The position numbers and the translations under genes were made by a program. The notes beneath the pieces were generated by a model that saw only the letters and a list, made by a program, of their open reading frames with translations, did not search any database and had not been told where the DNA came from. A stretch of DNA of 38,531 bases from an uncultured Clostridium sp. (lineage in GTDB: Bacteria > Bacillota > Clostridia > TANB77 > CAG-508), in assembly GCA_946497695.1 (NCBI GenBank), contig CAMMLJ010000004.1, forward strand, positions 65,793-104,323. The letters run 5' to 3'. Positions 1 to 7,895 of the stretch are shown piece by piece (position 1 is the stretch's first letter; each line of letters starts with the position of its first letter).

Positions 1-1503
1 TGATTCTGTATATAAATCTAAAGCACTAGTTACATCATCAAAAATTAATATTTTAGGTTTGCCAATAAAACCTCTAGCTATATTTATACGTTGTTTTTGT
101 CCACCAGATAGATTTGACGCATTATTTTGTAATATGAAATTTATTGTATTTTCTTTTTTATTAACAAATTCACTAGAATTAGATAATTCTAAACTTTTAA
201 TAATTTCTTTTTCATCAGAAGTTCTTCCTAAAGAAATATTTTCGAAAATTGTATCTGTAATAAAATCTGGTTTTTGACCTATATATGTTATATTAGATTT
301 TAAAAATTTAGATTCATATTCATTTATATCTTTCCCATATAATTTTAAACTACCAGAAGTTCTAGTAAGAGATCTGTTTAATAATTTTAAAAAAGTAGTT
401 TTACCAGAACCAGTAAGTCCTATAATACCTATAACTTCTCTTGGTTTTACTTGTAAAGCAATGTCTTTTAAGTTCATATTAGAAAAATATGAAAAATTCA
501 TATCAGATATATCAAAAACGTAATCACATGGTTTAAATTCTTGAAGTTTACCGAAATCTTTTTCTTCTTTTATATTAAACAATTCTATAATACGTTTAGC
601 TGATGCAAAAGCTCTAGTATAAATTATAATCAGATTAGAAAGAACAACAATAGCTACTAACATTTCAGATATATAGTTTATTATTGCAATAATTTCACCT
701 TTAGATAAATTTCCAAACCCAAATTCTACATTACTAATATTTAATATTATTAAAGTAGTAAAGTTTAAGATAAATATAGAAACAGGATTTAAAAGAAAAG
801 ATAAAATATTAGCGATGTTGCTATAAATATATGTTAAATTATTTACTTTATCGAATTTTAATTTTTCTGAATTTTGTGTAACAAAACTTCGTATTAATTT
901 TATATTTGTTAAATTTTCTTTTATTCTTAATGTTAATTTATCTAAATACGAATTGGCTTTTTGATAAATTCTACTAGCAGATTTTGCAATAAGTAATATC
1001 ACAAAGAATAATATTATGCTAGCTACAAGAACATTTATTGCAATTTGTATATTTATTAAAGAAATCATAATAATAGAGCCAATAAAAATAAAAGGTACTC
1101 TTATTACTAATCTTATAAACATTGCAATTCCAGTCTCTAAATTTGTTACATCATTAATTATTCTATTAACAATTGCAGAACTCCCAATATGATTTAATTT
1201 ATTTGCAGGTAATTTTTGAATATGAGAAAATAGTTTTTCTCTTAAAGTTTTACTATATCCCTGTGAAGTAATTGCAGCTATATATTGTGCGGAACAGGCA
1301 AAAATAAGTCCAACTGCTACAAGAATAATTAGTCCGATAGAATAATATATAAGTTCATTAGAAGAAAAATTATTATAATTATCTATAAAATAGGCTATAA
1401 TAATTGGTAATAGTACTTCGATAATTGCTTCTAATAATTTAAAAATCGGTCCAAAAATTAAGTTTAATTTGTATTTTTTTAAATATTTTAATAATTTTTT
1501 CAT
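1..1503 (-). CDS. ABC exporter half-transporter (membrane plus ATPase domain), C-terminus beyond window
   Basis: Reading the minus strand from ATG at 1503 gives an open frame of 501 codons to the window edge. Residues about 10-300 are hydrophobic with several membrane segments, the exporter-type transmembrane domain. An ATPase domain follows, with Walker A GLTGSGKTT (about 362-370), signature LSGGQKQR (about 464) and Walker B ending LIFDD. The residue after the Walker B Asp is Asp, not the usual catalytic Glu, as in the degenerate-site half of heterodimeric exporters of the BmrC/YheI or TM287 type. By inference the catalytic partner lies just beyond position 1. Substrate cannot be told. A weak ribosome site AAAGGA lies 12 nt upstream of the start. 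It is divergent from the dehydrogenase at 1662. Confidence 0.9.
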   Translation of the reverse strand, partial: MKKLLKYLKKYKLNLIFGPIFKLLEAIIEVLLPIIIAYFIDNYNNFSSNELIYYSIGLIILVAVGLIFACSAQYIAAITSQGYSKTLREKLFSHIQKLPANKLNHIGSSAIVNRIINDVTNLETGIAMFIRLVIRVPFIFIGSIIMISLINIQIAINVLVASIILFFVILLIAKSASRIYQKANSYLDKLTLRIKENLTNIKLIRSFVTQNSEKLKFDKVNNLTYIYSNIANILSFLLNPVSIFILNFTTLIILNISNVEFGFGNLSKGEIIAIINYISEMLVAIVVLSNLIIIYTRAFASAKRIIELFNIKEEKDFGKLQEFKPCDYVFDISDMNFSYFSNMNLKDIALQVKPREVIGIIGLTGSGKTTFLKLLNRSLTRTSGSLKLYGKDINEYESKFLKSNITYIGQKPDFITDTIFENISLGRTSDEKEIIKSLELSNSSEFVNKKENTINFILQNNASNLSGGQKQRINIARGFIGKPKILIFDDVTSALDLYTES

Positions 1504-1573
1504 GTAAAATTAAATTCCTTTCATGTTACTTGTCTTTTACGAAATATCAAAATTATTATATCATTAATATACC

Positions 1574-1609
1574 AAAAATATGTAGTTATTTAGCATAAAA
1601 AATATGTAG
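1574..1609. repeat. Two exact 12-bp direct repeats in a divergent promoter region
   Basis: AAAAATATGTAG occurs at 1574-1585 and again at 1598-1609, 24 bp apart start to start, between the divergent ABC exporter and SDR genes. Spacing of about two helical turns would suit a regulator binding one DNA face, but the region is very A+T-rich and chance is possible. Confidence 0.35.
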
Positions 1610-1661
1610 ACATTTTGTATTATATAATATAAAATGTACTATAAGATTTAGGAGGAAAAAG

Positions 1662-2414
1662 ATGAAAGCTTTAGTTACAGGTGCATCATCAGGAATAGGA
1701 GAGGAAATAGCAAAAGAATTAAGTAAAAAAGGATATGACATAATTCTTGTAGCTAGAAATGAAGAAAAATTAAAAGAAGTTGCTTCTAAAATACAGACTG
1801 AAACTAGAATAATAATTATGGATTTATCTAAAAAAGAAAATTGCCAAAAACTATATGAGGAAACTAAAAGTGAAGATATAGATATCTTAATAAATAATGC
1901 TGGTTTTGGTGTTCACGGAAAATTTTGTGATACAGATTTAGATAAAGAAGTACAAATGATAGAAACCAATATAACTGCGGTTCATATTTTAATGAAACTA
2001 TTTTTAAAAGATATGATAAAGAAAAACAGTGGACATATCTTAAATGTTGCATCAATGGCTGCATTTGGCCCAGGTCCATTAATGAGTGCATATTATGCTT
2101 CAAAAGCATATGTATATAGATTATCACAAGGAGTAAAAACAGAACTTAAAAAGAATAATTCAAAAGTTAAAATTTCAGTATTATGTCCAGGTCCAGTAAG
2201 AACAAATTTTAATAAAGTAGCAGGAGTGGATTTTGCAGCTCCATCGTTAAGCAGTGAATATGTTGCAAAATATGCAGTAAATGAAATGCTAAAAAATAAA
2301 TTTACAATAGTACCAGGAACATTTATGAAAATAACTAGATTTTTCGAAAAAATAGTACCACATAATTTAGTAAGCAATATTTCATATTTTGTGAATTATA
2401 GAAAAGATAAATGA
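1662..2414 (+). CDS. Short-chain dehydrogenase/reductase (SDR)
   Basis: A 250-aa classical SDR with a Rossmann fold. Nucleotide-binding TGASSGIG is at 6-13, NNAG at 78-81, and the catalytic Ser131, Tyr144-xxx-Lys148 are all in place; the PG motif follows at 176-177. The length is normal for the family. Such enzymes reduce or oxidise carbonyl/hydroxyl groups with NAD(P)H; the substrate is not predictable here. Start choice is supported by AGGAGG 8 nt upstream. The TGA stop lies inside the first arm of a REP-like palindrome (2412-2440). Confidence 0.92.
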   Translation: MKALVTGASSGIGEEIAKELSKKGYDIILVARNEEKLKEVASKIQTETRIIIMDLSKKENCQKLYEETKSEDIDILINNAGFGVHGKFCDTDLDKEVQMIETNITAVHILMKLFLKDMIKKNSGHILNVASMAAFGPGPLMSAYYASKAYVYRLSQGVKTELKKNNSKVKISVLCPGPVRTNFNKVAGVDFAAPSLSSEYVAKYAVNEMLKNKFTIVPGTFMKITRFFEKIVPHNLVSNISYFVNYRKDK

Positions 2415-2440
2415 ACTTTAGGGACGGGGCTAAAAGTTCA
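2412..2440. repeat. REP-like palindrome (GGGACGG core)
   Basis: TGAACTTT and AAAGTTCA form inverted arms around AGGGACGGGGCTA. The GGGACGG core recurs at the ctsR leader, and a GGGGACGTT variant at 5161, 5243, 11416, 16503 and 34083. The left arm supplies the TGA stop of the upstream dehydrogenase. Confidence 0.7.
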
Positions 2441-2449
2441 TAAATAGTG

Positions 2450-2475
2450 AATTTACTTATAACACTAAGTAAATT
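2450..2475 (+). promoter_or_regulatory. Hairpin immediately upstream of yfcE ribosome site
   Basis: AATTTACTTA (2450-2459) and TAAGTAAATT (2466-2475) form a perfect 10-bp stem with loop TAACAC. The right arm ends against AAAGGAG of the next gene. With no U-tract it is more likely an operator or an mRNA 5' structure than a terminator. Confidence 0.45.
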
Positions 2476-2489
2476 AAAGGAGAAATGTT

Positions 2490-3044
2490 ATGAGATTAAT
2501 GTTTGCATCAGATATACATGGAAATGCATATTTTTGTAATCAGCTAAAAAAGTTATTCGAAAAAGAAAAACCAGAAAAATTAATATTGTTAGGAGACTTA
2601 TTATACAATAAATCACTTTTATCATTTGGAAGAAATAATGAAAGACAAAAAACAGCTGGAATATTAAATGATTTGATGGATTATATAATTGCAGTAAGGG
2701 GAAATTGTGATACAGATTTGGATCAAGCGTTGTTGTATTTTCCTATGATGGGTGATTATAAGAAATTAAATGTGGATGGTTATGAGTTTTTTATAACACA
2801 TGGACATCTATATAATAAATACCATTTGCCACCATCAAATAAAAAGGTAATATTAATACATGGACATACACATGTGCCTTGTATAGAAAATACAAAAGAA
2901 TATATGTATTTAAATCCAGGTTCTATTTCTAATCCAAGAGAAGGAAATCCTAATACTTATATGATATACGAAAATAAAGAATTTATAATTAAAGATTTAG
3001 ATGGTAATGATTTTAAGAGTATAAATTTAGATGAATGCTATTAA
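2490..3044 (+). CDS. yfcE: YfcE/MJ0936-family metallophosphodiesterase
   Basis: A 184-aa calcineurin-like phosphoesterase, the length of E. coli YfcE. All metal-ligand motifs are visible: D8-x-H10 (SDIHGN), GD at 35-36, GNCD at 71-74, H104 in THGH and GHTH at 125-128. Family members hydrolyse phosphodiesters in vitro with two divalent metals; the cellular substrate is not settled. Ribosome site AAAGGAG lies close upstream. The last 14 nt overlap the start of the metallopeptidase gene, implying translational coupling. Confidence 0.9.
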   Translation: MRLMFASDIHGNAYFCNQLKKLFEKEKPEKLILLGDLLYNKSLLSFGRNNERQKTAGILNDLMDYIIAVRGNCDTDLDQALLYFPMMGDYKKLNVDGYEFFITHGHLYNKYHLPPSNKKVILIHGHTHVPCIENTKEYMYLNPGSISNPREGNPNTYMIYENKEFIIKDLDGNDFKSINLDECY

Positions 3045-3549
3045 TTATGATAAAATAAAATATCATATAGTATATGGAAAAGTAAAAAATTTATATATTC
3101 ACATAAAAAATGGTGAAGTAATAGTAAAAGCACCAAAGTTTATTACTAAAAAATACATAGATAAAATTATAGAACAAAAAAGAAACTGGATCTTAAAAAA
3201 GTTAGAAGAATCTAAAAATATACCGAAAGAAAGAGAATATACTAAAACAGATATAGAAAAGTTAAAAAACAAATTAGAATATATTTTTCCGGAATTAGTA
3301 AAACAAACTAACTTAGTTCCAAATAAAATAAGAATTAGAAATATTAAATATGCTTGGGGAAGTTGCTCAAGTAATAGAAATATAACAATAAATTTAAAAT
3401 TGGTTGACAAATCAGAAGAGGAAATAAAATATGTTGTATTACACGAGTTATGTCATTTAAAATATATGAATCATTCAGATAAATTCTGGAGTTTAGTGGA
3501 AAAATATATGCCTAATTATAAAGAAATAAGGAAACAATTAAAGCACTAA
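3031..3549 (+). CDS. YgjP-type zinc metallopeptidase (DUF45/M48-like)
   Basis: A 172-aa protein with the zinc motif HELCH at 138-142, a third likely ligand His148 in MNHS, and the family's WGSCS signature at 109-113 before it. These mark the YgjP/DUF45 family of soluble metallopeptidase-fold proteins, whose physiological substrates are poorly known. The start overlaps the yfcE stop by 14 nt, so the two are probably co-translated. After the stop, an imperfect A/T hairpin near 3549-3575 is the only terminator-like structure. Confidence 0.85.
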   Translation: MNAINYDKIKYHIVYGKVKNLYIHIKNGEVIVKAPKFITKKYIDKIIEQKRNWILKKLEESKNIPKEREYTKTDIEKLKNKLEYIFPELVKQTNLVPNKIRIRNIKYAWGSCSSNRNITINLKLVDKSEEEIKYVVLHELCHLKYMNHSDKFWSLVEKYMPNYKEIRKQLKH

Positions 3550-3628
3550 CCAAAAATCCTATTTTTGTTTGGGGCTATAATTGAATGAAACAAATTAAAA
3601 TACAATAGATAAGGCAGGAGATACAGAA

Positions 3629-5128
3629 ATGATAAGTTCAAAAGATGGAATAATAGGTTTTGCTATAGGGGATGCGATGGGAGTTCCAGTAGAATTTACT
3701 AACAGAGAAAAACTAATGAGAAATCCTATAACATCAATGGAAGGCTTTATGAGTCATAATGTTCCAAAAGGGACTTGGTCAGATGATACATCTATGACAA
3801 TAGCAACTATGGATTCAATAATTAACTCTAATGGAGATATTATTGCTAATGATATGGCAAATAGATTTTTAGAGTGGATGGAAAAGGGAAAATATACACC
3901 AAGTGGGAAAATTGTTGATATAGATAGAACAACTTTAAGAGCTTTAGGAAAATATAAAACGACTAGAAGAAGTGCAGTAAATTGCGGTTGTACAAGTAAT
4001 ACAGATAATGGTAATGGTTCATTAATGAGAATGCTACCAATAGTGTATTATTCATATTTGAATTGGTTAGAGCAGGACAAAATTTTAAAATTAGTTGCAT
4101 GTCTATCATCAATTACACATGCAAATGAACTAGTAATTATGGGATGTTATATGTATGTTAATTATGCAATTGAATTATTAAACACAAATAATAGAAAAAC
4201 TGCTTATTCTAAAATACAAAATTTAGATTATTCAATGTTTTCTATGCCAACAATAAGAGCATATACAAGAATTTTAGACCATGAGATTTACCATTATAGT
4301 ATAGATGAAATTAAATCATCAAGTTATATAGTAGATACATTAGAAGCAGTTTTATGGGTACTTATAAATACAGATACATATAATCAAGCAATAATAGGAG
4401 CAATCAATTTAGGTAGTGATGCAGATACAATTGCAGCATGTACAGGAGGTTTAGCTGGAATTATTTATGGTATAAAAAGTATTAATTCAGACTGGAAAAT
4501 TGATTTACGTAAATATGCTGAAATTATAGAACTTTGCGAAAAGTTTGACGAAATATTATATAAATTAAATGGAAAAGAAATTAATAGTAACTCTATAAAT
4601 AAAAATGATATATTAAGAAGAATAGAGATCGTAAATGAAGATATAACCAAGGTTCCAGCAGATGCATTAATTTGTGCTAATACATCTGGTAATTTAGGCA
4701 GAGGAGGTGAAGGTACTATATTTTCTAGAGCTGGTATAGAGTTAGAAAATAAATGTAAAGAATTTGATGAATTAAGTAGAGGACAAGCTAAAGTAACAAG
4801 AGCATATAGAATTGATACTAAATATATTATTCATACAGTAGTACCAAAATGGTATGATGAGAGCGAAACAAATCAAAATGAAATGCTTGAAGAATGTTAT
4901 AAAAATATTTTTAGAATTTCAGCAGATTATGATATAAAAAGTTTAGCAATTCCGACACTTGGAATTGGAGCATGTAAGGCGCCAGTAGATGTTGCAGTTA
5001 AAATTGCAATTGATGGTATAATAAATAACTTCTTTAGAAATCCTGATATAGATAAAATTTACATAGTTTGTAACGATTCTAGAATACAAAGAACATATAT
5101 AGAATACTTAAACAGTTTATTAGATTAA
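3629..5128 (+). CDS. ADP-ribosylglycohydrolase fused to a macrodomain
   Basis: A 499-aa two-domain protein. Residues about 5-285 are an ADP-ribosylglycohydrolase (DraG/ARH) domain with metal-site motifs GDAMG (14-18), SDDT (51-54), NGNGSLMR (127-134) and SDADTIAA (263-270). Residues about 330-498 are a macrodomain: the pattern PADALICAN ending at Asn351, the glycine loop GRGGEG (357-362) and GIGACKAP further on. Both families bind or hydrolyse ADP-ribose, so the protein probably removes ADP-ribose from proteins, nucleic acids or small molecules. No ADP-ribosyltransferase lies nearby. A GGAG site lies upstream and a strong terminator directly follows. Confidence 0.88.
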   Translation: MISSKDGIIGFAIGDAMGVPVEFTNREKLMRNPITSMEGFMSHNVPKGTWSDDTSMTIATMDSIINSNGDIIANDMANRFLEWMEKGKYTPSGKIVDIDRTTLRALGKYKTTRRSAVNCGCTSNTDNGNGSLMRMLPIVYYSYLNWLEQDKILKLVACLSSITHANELVIMGCYMYVNYAIELLNTNNRKTAYSKIQNLDYSMFSMPTIRAYTRILDHEIYHYSIDEIKSSSYIVDTLEAVLWVLINTDTYNQAIIGAINLGSDADTIAACTGGLAGIIYGIKSINSDWKIDLRKYAEIIELCEKFDEILYKLNGKEINSNSINKNDILRRIEIVNEDITKVPADALICANTSGNLGRGGEGTIFSRAGIELENKCKEFDELSRGQAKVTRAYRIDTKYIIHTVVPKWYDESETNQNEMLEECYKNIFRISADYDIKSLAIPTLGIGACKAPVDVAVKIAIDGIINNFFRNPDIDKIYIVCNDSRIQRTYIEYLNSLLD

Positions 5129-5131
5129 AAA

Positions 5132-5155
5132 AACTTGGCTGCTGCCAAGTTTTTT
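5132..5155 (+). terminator. Intrinsic terminator after the ARH-macro gene
   Basis: AACTTGGC (5132-5139), loop TGCT, GCCAAGTT (5144-5151) and a run of T. A preceding A-run makes it able to work on both strands. Confidence 0.85.
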
Positions 5156-5160
5156 GTTAT

Positions 5161-5214
5161 AGGGAAAGGGGGGACGTTGCTAAAATCCCTATTTCATAGA
5201 AATAGGGATTTTAG
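5161..5214. repeat. REP-like element with a 16-bp perfect hairpin
   Basis: A GGGGGGACGTTGC core (5168-5180) is bounded by AGGGA and ATCCCT. Its right side extends into CTAAAATCCCTATTTC (5180-5195), loop ATA, and the exact complement at 5199-5214. It is in opposite orientation to the copy at 5243. Confidence 0.7.
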
Positions 5215-5242
5215 TAGTTTATATGAAAACTAAAAAAGTGAA

Positions 5243-5273
5243 TAGGGAAAAAAGGAACGTCCCCAAATCCCTA
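5243..5273. repeat. REP-like element that supplies the dgt stop codon
   Basis: TAGGGA and TCCCTA bound GGAACGTCCCC, the reverse complement of the GGGGACGTTCC core. The terminal TAG read on the minus strand (5271-5273) is the stop codon of the dGTPase-like gene. Confidence 0.7.
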
Positions 5274-6476
5274 ATATTTTACAATGTCATTATATGTTTC
5301 TATTGCATAACTATCTGTCATACCAGAAATATATGTAATAATAGCTATTTGATAGTCTTTAATATTATTCATATCATATAAAATTTTATTTTTTAAATGA
5401 GTCCTATCTGTTTCTATATTCCAATAACAAGAAATCCATTTTATAAAAGTATCTATTACTTTAGTATAAAAAGGTTTTTCACTATTTAATTTTTCTAAAG
5501 TATTCATACCATCATAACATTCATTTAAAGTATTAAATATTTCATTTAGCACAAGACTAAAATATCTTTCTGAAGGTTTCATACATTTGTGCTTATAAAT
5601 ATATTTGTAATTAAATTGTTTTAACCTTTTAATTTTTTCAAATGTAGTTTCAGAGAATTTTAAGCCTTCTTCTAAAGAAGAATTAATACATAGCTCAGCT
5701 ATCAAATCACCTATAATATTAGTATTATTTAAATTAGCGCTTCTAGGTTGTTCTAATAAATCATATAATTCATTTAAATTACTATCTAGTATTCCCATAG
5801 AAATGGCATCTTCTATATCTCTACCTAAATATGAGATTTTATCAGAAATTTTAACAACACAGGCCTCCCAAGTATATGGGGAATATTGGTTAAGTTTAAT
5901 ATAATCTTTTTCTAAATCTATAAATTCAGTTCTAGGTTTTAAAGAAATTTCATCAATTTCACCACAGTGAGATATAATACCATCTCTTACTGCATATGTT
6001 AAGTTTAGATTTTTTTCTTCATTATTAATATTTGTTAGCAATTCTATATTATCAACAAAATTTAAACCATTTCTTTCATGCCAAAAAGATTCTAATCCAT
6101 TTTCTATACAGATTTCATTTAAAATTTGTTCACCTTTATGACCAAAAGGGCTATGGCCAATATCATGTGAGATAGAAATGGCTCTTGTTAAAGTGGTATT
6201 TAAACCTAATGCATTGGCAATTGTATAACTGGTTGCATCAACATTATTTACATGTTCAATACGAGTACAAATATGATCATTTTTAGGTAAAAAGAATACT
6301 TGTGTTTTATGTTTTAATCTCCTATAAGCATTACAATATATAATTCTATCATAATCTCTTTCGAATTCAGAGCGTACATCATTTTCTTTTTTATATAGTT
6401 CGTCTTTTCTTAAAATTAAATTATTCCAATCAGGGTTAGATGGGGTAGCGGCAACACTACTAAATTTTAAATCCAT
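5271..6476 (-). CDS. dgt: dGTPase-like HD-domain triphosphohydrolase
   Basis: A 401-aa protein with the HD-domain metal ligands of deoxyguanosinetriphosphate triphosphohydrolases: H75 in RIEH and H104-D105 in SISHDIGHSPFGHKG. The N-terminal YRRLKHKTQVF block is also typical. The family hydrolyses dNTPs to deoxynucleosides and triphosphate; some members limit phages by dNTP depletion, but nothing here shows that role. Ribosome site AGGAGG is 6 nt upstream of the start. The stop is formed by a REP-like element, so the original C-terminus may have been trimmed or extended. Confidence 0.9.
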   Translation of the reverse strand: MDLKFSSVAATPSNPDWNNLILRKDELYKKENDVRSEFERDYDRIIYCNAYRRLKHKTQVFFLPKNDHICTRIEHVNNVDATSYTIANALGLNTTLTRAISISHDIGHSPFGHKGEQILNEICIENGLESFWHERNGLNFVDNIELLTNINNEEKNLNLTYAVRDGIISHCGEIDEISLKPRTEFIDLEKDYIKLNQYSPYTWEACVVKISDKISYLGRDIEDAISMGILDSNLNELYDLLEQPRSANLNNTNIIGDLIAELCINSSLEEGLKFSETTFEKIKRLKQFNYKYIYKHKCMKPSERYFSLVLNEIFNTLNECYDGMNTLEKLNSEKPFYTKVIDTFIKWISCYWNIETDRTHLKNKILYDMNNIKDYQIAIITYISGMTDSYAIETYNDIVKY

Positions 6477-6582
6477 TAAAATACCTCCTCTTACTATATG
6501 TAGATATAAGATAGTGTACCATAAAAATAATATATTGATAAGAAATTTTGTTCGAAAAAAATAAAAAAATTAAAAAAAGTAC

Positions 6583-6610
6583 TTGATTTTTTTGTGGAAG
6601 GTAGTATAAT
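6583..6610 (+). promoter_or_regulatory. Sigma-A promoter of the ctsR-clpC operon
   Basis: TTGATT (6583-6588), 16-nt spacer and a perfect TATAAT (6605-6610). The CtsR box begins 12 nt after the -10 hexamer, over the likely start of transcription. Confidence 0.8.
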
Positions 6611-6622
6611 ATAATTTGTAAA

Positions 6623-6645
6623 GGTCAAAGAAAGTCAAAGTCAAA
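6623..6645 (+). promoter_or_regulatory. CtsR operator
   Basis: GGTCAAA (6623-6629), 3-nt spacer, AGTCAAA (6633-6639), plus a third partial GTCAAA (6640-6645). This matches the known CtsR direct heptad repeat, here placed to block transcription start. It implies autoregulation and heat or protein-stress induction. Confidence 0.9.
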
Positions 6646-6652
6646 AACAGTA

Positions 6653-6726
6653 AACTTTAGGGACGGAGTTAAAAGTTCATAAGCTTAACATAAAAAATGA
6701 ACTTTAAGCCCAGTCCCCAAAGTTCA
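6653..6726. repeat. Inverted pair of REP-like elements in the ctsR leader
   Basis: A forward copy (6653-6680, core GGGACGG flanked by AACTTT and AAAGTTCAT) faces a reverse copy (6697-6726, ATGAACTTTAAGCCCAGTCCCC). In RNA they can pair into one long hairpin between the operator and the ctsR ribosome site. The arms resemble the element at 2412-2440. Confidence 0.75.
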
Positions 6727-6751
6727 CCAAAAGTTCAAAGGAAGTGAAAAA

Positions 6752-7201
6752 ATGAGAATATCAGATTTAATAGAAGATTTTATAAAAGATATGTTAAAAA
6801 CAGAAGATGAATTAGAAATACAAAGAAATGAACTTGCAGAACATTTTAATTGTGTGCCTTCACAAATAAATTACGTAATATCCACACGATTTAAACCATC
6901 ACAGGGTTATTATGTAGAGAGTAGAAGAGGAGGTGGCGGTCACATAACAATTAAAAAGATAAATGTAACACAAAGTAATTATCTAATGCATATAATAACA
7001 AGCATTGGAGATACATTAACATCAAAAGAAGTAGATATTTTCATAAGTAACTTATTATCAGATGAAATTGTGACTAAAAAAGAAGCTAAACTTTTAAAAG
7101 TAGCAACAAGTGATAATGTACTTAATGTACCTATCGATATTAAAGATAATTTACGAGCAAGAATATTTAAGAACATGTTAATAAATTTAGTAGAAAATTA
7201 A
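6752..7201 (+). CDS. ctsR: CtsR transcriptional repressor of class III heat-shock genes
   Basis: A 149-aa protein, normal for CtsR. It opens with the helix-turn-helix region (MRISDLIEDFIKDML onward) and carries the glycine-rich wing RRGGGGH, with Arg as the expected DNA-contact and McsB-target residues. It represses its own operon through the CtsR box at 6623-6645. In the family it is released on heat inactivation or via McsA/McsB/ClpC. Ribosome site GGAAG lies a few nt upstream, just after the REP-like inverted pair. Confidence 0.96.
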   Translation: MRISDLIEDFIKDMLKTEDELEIQRNELAEHFNCVPSQINYVISTRFKPSQGYYVESRRGGGGHITIKKINVTQSNYLMHIITSIGDTLTSKEVDIFISNLLSDEIVTKKEAKLLKVATSDNVLNVPIDIKDNLRARIFKNMLINLVEN

Positions 7202-7264
7202 TTGGCTAGACGTAAATAGTCACCAACTAAAATTAGAGATTTTAAATTTAAGGAGGTTTTTATT

Positions 7265-7837
7265 ATGAAATGTCAAAATTGTGGTAGAAAAGAAGCAAAT
7301 GTAAAATATACACAAATTATTAATGGTGCAAAAAAAGAAATGAATTTATGTGAGGATTGTGCAAGAGAATTAGGAATAGGAAGAGAACTTAACTTTAATA
7401 TGTCTATGAATTTACCAAGCTTTTTAGGTGGATTTTTTGATGAATATAATATGGATTCTTTTATTCCAATAATCGGAGCTTTAAGAGAAGAAGGTTGCAA
7501 TACTTGTGGTACAACATACAATGAATTTGCAAATACAGGATTATTTGGTTGTATGGATTGCTATGATATATTTGCAGATAGATTAGATCCTATATTAAGA
7601 AATATACAAGGATCTAACAGACATGTTGGTAGAAAAGCAAAAAGTTTGGACAAATCTATTGTAAAAAATATGGAAGCTAAAAAGAAAGAACTAGAAAAGA
7701 ATAAAGAAGTGAAGAAAGAAGATAAAAAGACTAAAGAATCTTTAGAAGAAGAATTAAAGCAAGCAATAAAAGAAGAAAGATATGAAGATGCAGCAAAAAT
7801 AAGAGATGAAATAAAAAAAATGAATGGTGATAAATAA
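7265..7837 (+). CDS. mcsA: McsA zinc-finger activator of McsB
   Basis: A 190-aa protein with four CxxC pairs (Cys 3/6, 29/32, 78/81, 96/99), two zinc sites as expected for McsA. A Lys/Glu-rich linker (about 135-156) is followed by a C-terminal UVR motif (about 157-188, ending YEDAAKIRDEIKKMN). McsA activates the arginine kinase McsB and links it to ClpC. AAGGAGG precedes the start. Its stop codon lies inside a 13-bp hairpin before mcsB. Confidence 0.95.
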   Translation: MKCQNCGRKEANVKYTQIINGAKKEMNLCEDCARELGIGRELNFNMSMNLPSFLGGFFDEYNMDSFIPIIGALREEGCNTCGTTYNEFANTGLFGCMDCYDIFADRLDPILRNIQGSNRHVGRKAKSLDKSIVKNMEAKKKELEKNKEVKKEDKKTKESLEEELKQAIKEERYEDAAKIRDEIKKMNGDK

Positions 7838-7862
7838 TTGGTGTGACAGCCAATTATTTATC
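7829..7862 (+). other. Intercistronic mcsA-mcsB hairpin
   Basis: GATAAATAATTGG (7829-7841) and CCAATTATTTATC (7850-7862) form a perfect 13-bp stem with loop TGTGACAG. It includes the mcsA stop codon and lacks a U-tract, so it is more likely an mRNA stability, processing or translation-control element than a terminator. Confidence 0.6.
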
Positions 7863-7895
7863 GGGTAAAATTTAGTTCTTTAGGAGGTAATGAAT

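Noticed and set aside
59..277. Plus-strand open frame of 72 codons
   Set aside because: Antisense to the Walker/signature region of the ABC ATPase on the minus strand; no ribosome site and no recognisable protein.
3629..6476. Phage-defence island formed by ARH-macro and dGTPase genes
   Set aside because: They are convergent, separated by a terminator and REP-like elements, and both families have housekeeping roles; there is no supporting effector.
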